A DNA stretch of 8,701 nucleotides from an uncultured Selenomonadaceae bacterium (GTDB lineage: Bacteria > Bacillota > Negativicutes > Selenomonadales > Selenomonadaceae): contig CALZDE010000079.1 in assembly GCA_945637225.1 (NCBI GenBank), forward strand, positions 1-8,701, given 5' to 3'. Positions 6,665-8,701 of the stretch are shown here, piece by piece. The notes under the pieces are model-generated. The model ran no database searches. It saw only the letters and a list, made by a program, of their open reading frames with translations, and was not told the DNA's origin. The stretch's first letter is position 1, and each line of letters starts with the position of its first letter. A program made the position numbers and the translations under genes.

Positions 6665-6670
6665 AAAGGA
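6665..6670 (+). promoter_or_regulatory. Ribosome binding site of the pseudouridine synthase gene
   Basis: AAAGGA lies 6 nt before the ATG at 6677 and supports that start over downstream ATGs. Confidence 0.6.
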
Positions 6671-6676
6671 TATATT

Positions 6677-7627
6677 ATGGATTTAAAATATATTGTTCAA
6701 AATAATTTGCCTGTTATGCCCTTAAAAAATTACTGCCGGAGCTATTGCGGAATTTCTATGGGACTGTGGCGACGCATAAAATGGAATGGTGAAGTAAGCA
6801 TTAATGGAGAAAAGGTGCGCCCTACCATGGCAACAGTTTCCCCAGAAGATAAAATTCTCATTGTTCTCCCTGAAAAAAGTCCCATTCAGCCCATATATCA
6901 TCCGCTTGACATACGCTATGAGGATGAATATCTCATGATTGTCAATAAGCCTGCCGGTATGCTTGTTCATCCTACTGCCGGAGATTATACAGGCACTTTA
7001 GGAAATGCAATTCTCTACTATTACAAGGAAACCAATCAGCATTTAGACTTTCATCCTGTACACCGCCTAGACAGAAATACCACAGGTCTTATCCTGATTG
7101 CTAAACTTCCTCAATTACAGCATAAATTAACACAAAATATGATTATCGCCGGGCAGAGAGCAGCAGGAAATGGCAATATGTCACCGGAAGAAAAAGAATT
7201 TTCCTTATCCACAAAAAAATTCTTTCACCGAAGCTATTTAGCTATTATTCCGGGAAAACTTCCAAAAACTGAAGGCATTATTGACCTTCCTATTGACCGC
7301 CATCCCGAAAGCATAATTCAGCGTATCTGTCCCAAAGATGGAAGCGGGCAGGAAGCTGTCACCTGTTACCGCACGTTAAGGTATTCCAACGGACATTCCC
7401 TAGTTGAATTAAACTTAAAAACAGGCAGAACCCATCAGATAAGAGTGCATTTATCTTCTCTAGGACATCCAATCATAGGAGACGACCTCTATGGCGGAAA
7501 TAATGAACTTATCCACAGGCAGGCACTCCACGCCTATCACTTAATAGTAGAAAATCCTCTTAATGGCGAAACTATTTCCGTATATGCAGATATGCCGGAG
7601 GATATGAGAAAACTTTTGCAAATGTAA
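6677..7627 (+). CDS. RluA-family 23S-type RNA pseudouridine synthase
   Basis: A 316-residue RluA/RluD-family enzyme that isomerises uridine to pseudouridine in structured RNA, most often 23S rRNA. The N-terminal part (about 1-65) resembles the S4-like RNA-binding segment (RIKWNGEVSINGEKV at 33-47). The catalytic domain starts at YEDEYLMIVNKPAGMLVHP (81-99). The family motif HRLDRNTTGL (129-138) contains the catalytic aspartate D132. HRSYLAI (184-190) and KTGRTHQIRVHLSSLGHPIIGDDLYGG (248-274) supply the conserved tyrosine and arginine regions. Between LQHKLTQ and HRSYLAI there is a stretch of about 29 residues (154-182), where relatives usually have only a few. ATG at 6677 has AAAGGA 6 nt upstream. 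It is divergent from rodZ and convergent with the jetD-like gene. The specific target uridine cannot be told from sequence; paralogues such as YjbO, YhcT and YlyB differ in target. Confidence 0.92.
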   Translation: MDLKYIVQNNLPVMPLKNYCRSYCGISMGLWRRIKWNGEVSINGEKVRPTMATVSPEDKILIVLPEKSPIQPIYHPLDIRYEDEYLMIVNKPAGMLVHPTAGDYTGTLGNAILYYYKETNQHLDFHPVHRLDRNTTGLILIAKLPQLQHKLTQNMIIAGQRAAGNGNMSPEEKEFSLSTKKFFHRSYLAIIPGKLPKTEGIIDLPIDRHPESIIQRICPKDGSGQEAVTCYRTLRYSNGHSLVELNLKTGRTHQIRVHLSSLGHPIIGDDLYGGNNELIHRQALHAYHLIVENPLNGETISVYADMPEDMRKLLQM

Positions 7628-7665
7628 AAAGCACCCTGCCTATCTTGATAAGCAAGTTGCTTTTG
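7626..7665. terminator. Weak, possibly bidirectional terminator between convergent genes
   Basis: AAAAGCA (7627-7633) pairs with TGCTTTT (7658-7664), and a nested CTTG/CAAG pair lies inside the loop. The plus strand ends in TTTT and the minus strand in TTTTT, so it could serve either convergent gene. The stem is AT-rich and the loop long, so stability is doubtful. The remainder of the 105-nt gap holds only a short CACTG-A-CAGTG dyad at 7705-7715. Confidence 0.3.
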
Positions 7666-7732
7666 TATCTAATAATATACCTTCATCTTCTCCATGTCAA
7701 TCTTCACTGACAGTGCCCACTATAGCTCCAAA

Positions 7733-8701
7733 TCATTCAATTAAATCTGCTAATAAAGCATCAAAAATACTTTCCTGATAAAAGGCTGTTTTATTTTCAC
7801 CGATGATATCAGCGACAGCTATTAATGAATCTTCTTTAATGCCAGACAACTTCGTTAGCTGCTGATTAGTCAAACTGTTATTTGTCTTCTGATATTCCTC
7901 TATGGAATAATGCCACATAATTGTATCGGGATAGCGATTTTTGATTTGCTGTGCTATGAGCAGGCCTTCTGGATCATAGTCACCTGAATAATAAAACACT
8001 GTACCGCTAGCATGAAGCTTATCCAATAGAACCCATGAACTGGTTTTAGGTTGTCCATGAATACATATCAATGTCTTTTTACATTCATTATTCTGTATTA
8101 CATCATAAAGCATAGAAAACACACCTGAATTTTCAACTATATAGGCTTTATTGCCGTAGTATGCCTCGATTTTATCACATTTCACTAGCTCTTTTAAAGG
8201 AATATTAAGCACAGAATTATTATCTGCCGCCATACGCCAATATGCTATTTCTTTATCATCAATATAAGCTAATAAACCATAGGCAGTAACGAAATTATTA
8301 ATATCGTCCCGTAAAATTTTATACTTATATAAAATAGAATTTTTCTCCTCTACATTTGTTGGAGACTGCACTCCTTCCAACCATGCCAGCACATTAAGCA
8401 GCAAGCGCCCATTTTCATCCTCAATATCAAATTCATGAGGGTTTCCAGTGGTTCTGTTGGCAAAAATAGGCAGACATTCATATTTTGTTGGTAAATTATT
8501 TATCGCATAGGCTATTTCACCTAATATATCTTTCTGAAAATACCGCTCCTTCCTTTGCAATCTAAACTCCCCAGCTTTCACAGCTTTAAGCCATTTATTC
8601 GCCAGGCCATCTGCATATTCTTCCAGCATAGAATCCATAATTCCCTGTCTAATTCTATTCTCTCTGTCTCTTTCCTCCTGCTTACTGATAAGCTCCCCAT
8701 T
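7733..8701 (-). CDS. jetD: JetD-like Wadjet nuclease subunit, TIGR02679/DUF2399 family (N-terminus beyond window edge)
   Basis: The reading frame is open from 7733 to the right edge (323 codons). A Met at 8638 is probably internal: 21 further in-frame codons without a stop precede it, it has no good ribosome site, and the family is about 400 residues. Counting from that Met, LPIFANRTTGNPHEFD...GRLLLNVLAWLEG (56-89) matches the DUF3323-type part of TIGR02679. The C-terminal DUF2399 part has VENSGVF (168-174), CIHGQPKTSSWVLLDKL (192-208), YYSGDYDPEGLLIA (216-229) and FYQESIFDALLADL (286-299). E169 and the D220-x-D222 pair fit TOPRIM metal-binding residues. In Wadjet, the SMC-like complex JetABC extrudes circular DNA and JetD cleaves it, limiting plasmids. 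JetD normally ends the operon, so jetABC should lie past 8701. An orphan copy is the alternative. Sampled composition is more AT-rich than the operon at left. Confidence 0.82.
   Translation of the reverse strand, partial: NGELISKQEERDRENRIRQGIMDSMLEEYADGLANKWLKAVKAGEFRLQRKERYFQKDILGEIAYAINNLPTKYECLPIFANRTTGNPHEFDIEDENGRLLLNVLAWLEGVQSPTNVEEKNSILYKYKILRDDINNFVTAYGLLAYIDDKEIAYWRMAADNNSVLNIPLKELVKCDKIEAYYGNKAYIVENSGVFSMLYDVIQNNECKKTLICIHGQPKTSSWVLLDKLHASGTVFYYSGDYDPEGLLIAQQIKNRYPDTIMWHYSIEEYQKTNNSLTNQQLTKLSGIKEDSLIAVADIIGENKTAFYQESIFDALLADLIE

Overview
This window looks like chromosomal DNA from a Firmicute, most likely a diderm Negativicute of the Selenomonas/Megamonas/Anaerovibrio kind. That placement is an inference from three things: protein flavour, moderately AT-rich codon use, and gene order. 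A RodZ-like gene is followed by a run of housekeeping enzymes that ends in the pgeF-yggS pair. In Firmicutes that pair normally leads into sepF and the ylm/divIVA cell-division cluster, which would lie off the left edge. Species cannot be named from the sequence alone.

Left and centre (1-6483, minus strand): six co-oriented genes form one apparent operon. In transcription order they are rodZ (HTH-TM-DUF4115 morphogenesis protein), a YgiQ-family radical SAM protein, nrdR (Zn-ribbon/ATP-cone repressor of ribonucleotide reductase), a TIGR03960-like radical SAM protein, pgeF (multicopper-polyphenol-oxidase/laccase family peptidoglycan editing factor) and yggS (PLP homeostasis protein, cut by the window edge). 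Gaps are short (15 to 60 nt), and ygiQ and nrdR overlap by one base (TAATG). A strong extended -10 promoter (TGTTATAAT) lies upstream of rodZ. No convincing terminator interrupts the run.

Divergent region and right side: the 193-nt AT-rich gap 6484-6676 holds the rodZ promoter and a weaker candidate promoter for a plus-strand RluA-family pseudouridine synthase (6677-7627). A 105-nt convergent gap with a weak hairpin separates it from the last gene. That gene is minus strand and runs off the right edge. It is a TIGR02679/DUF2399 protein with TOPRIM-like motifs, the JetD nuclease subunit of a Wadjet-type anti-plasmid system. JetD is usually the last gene of jetABCD, so jetA, jetB and the SMC-like jetC are predicted just beyond position 8701. 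Nothing inside the window proves they are there.

Hand-counted 60-nt samples suggest the operon is richer in GC (about half) than the jetD end (about a third). This fits a conserved chromosomal core abutting an accessory defence locus. No rRNA, tRNA, CRISPR array, insertion sequence or phage gene was recognised, and no gene-free stretch exceeds 300 bases.
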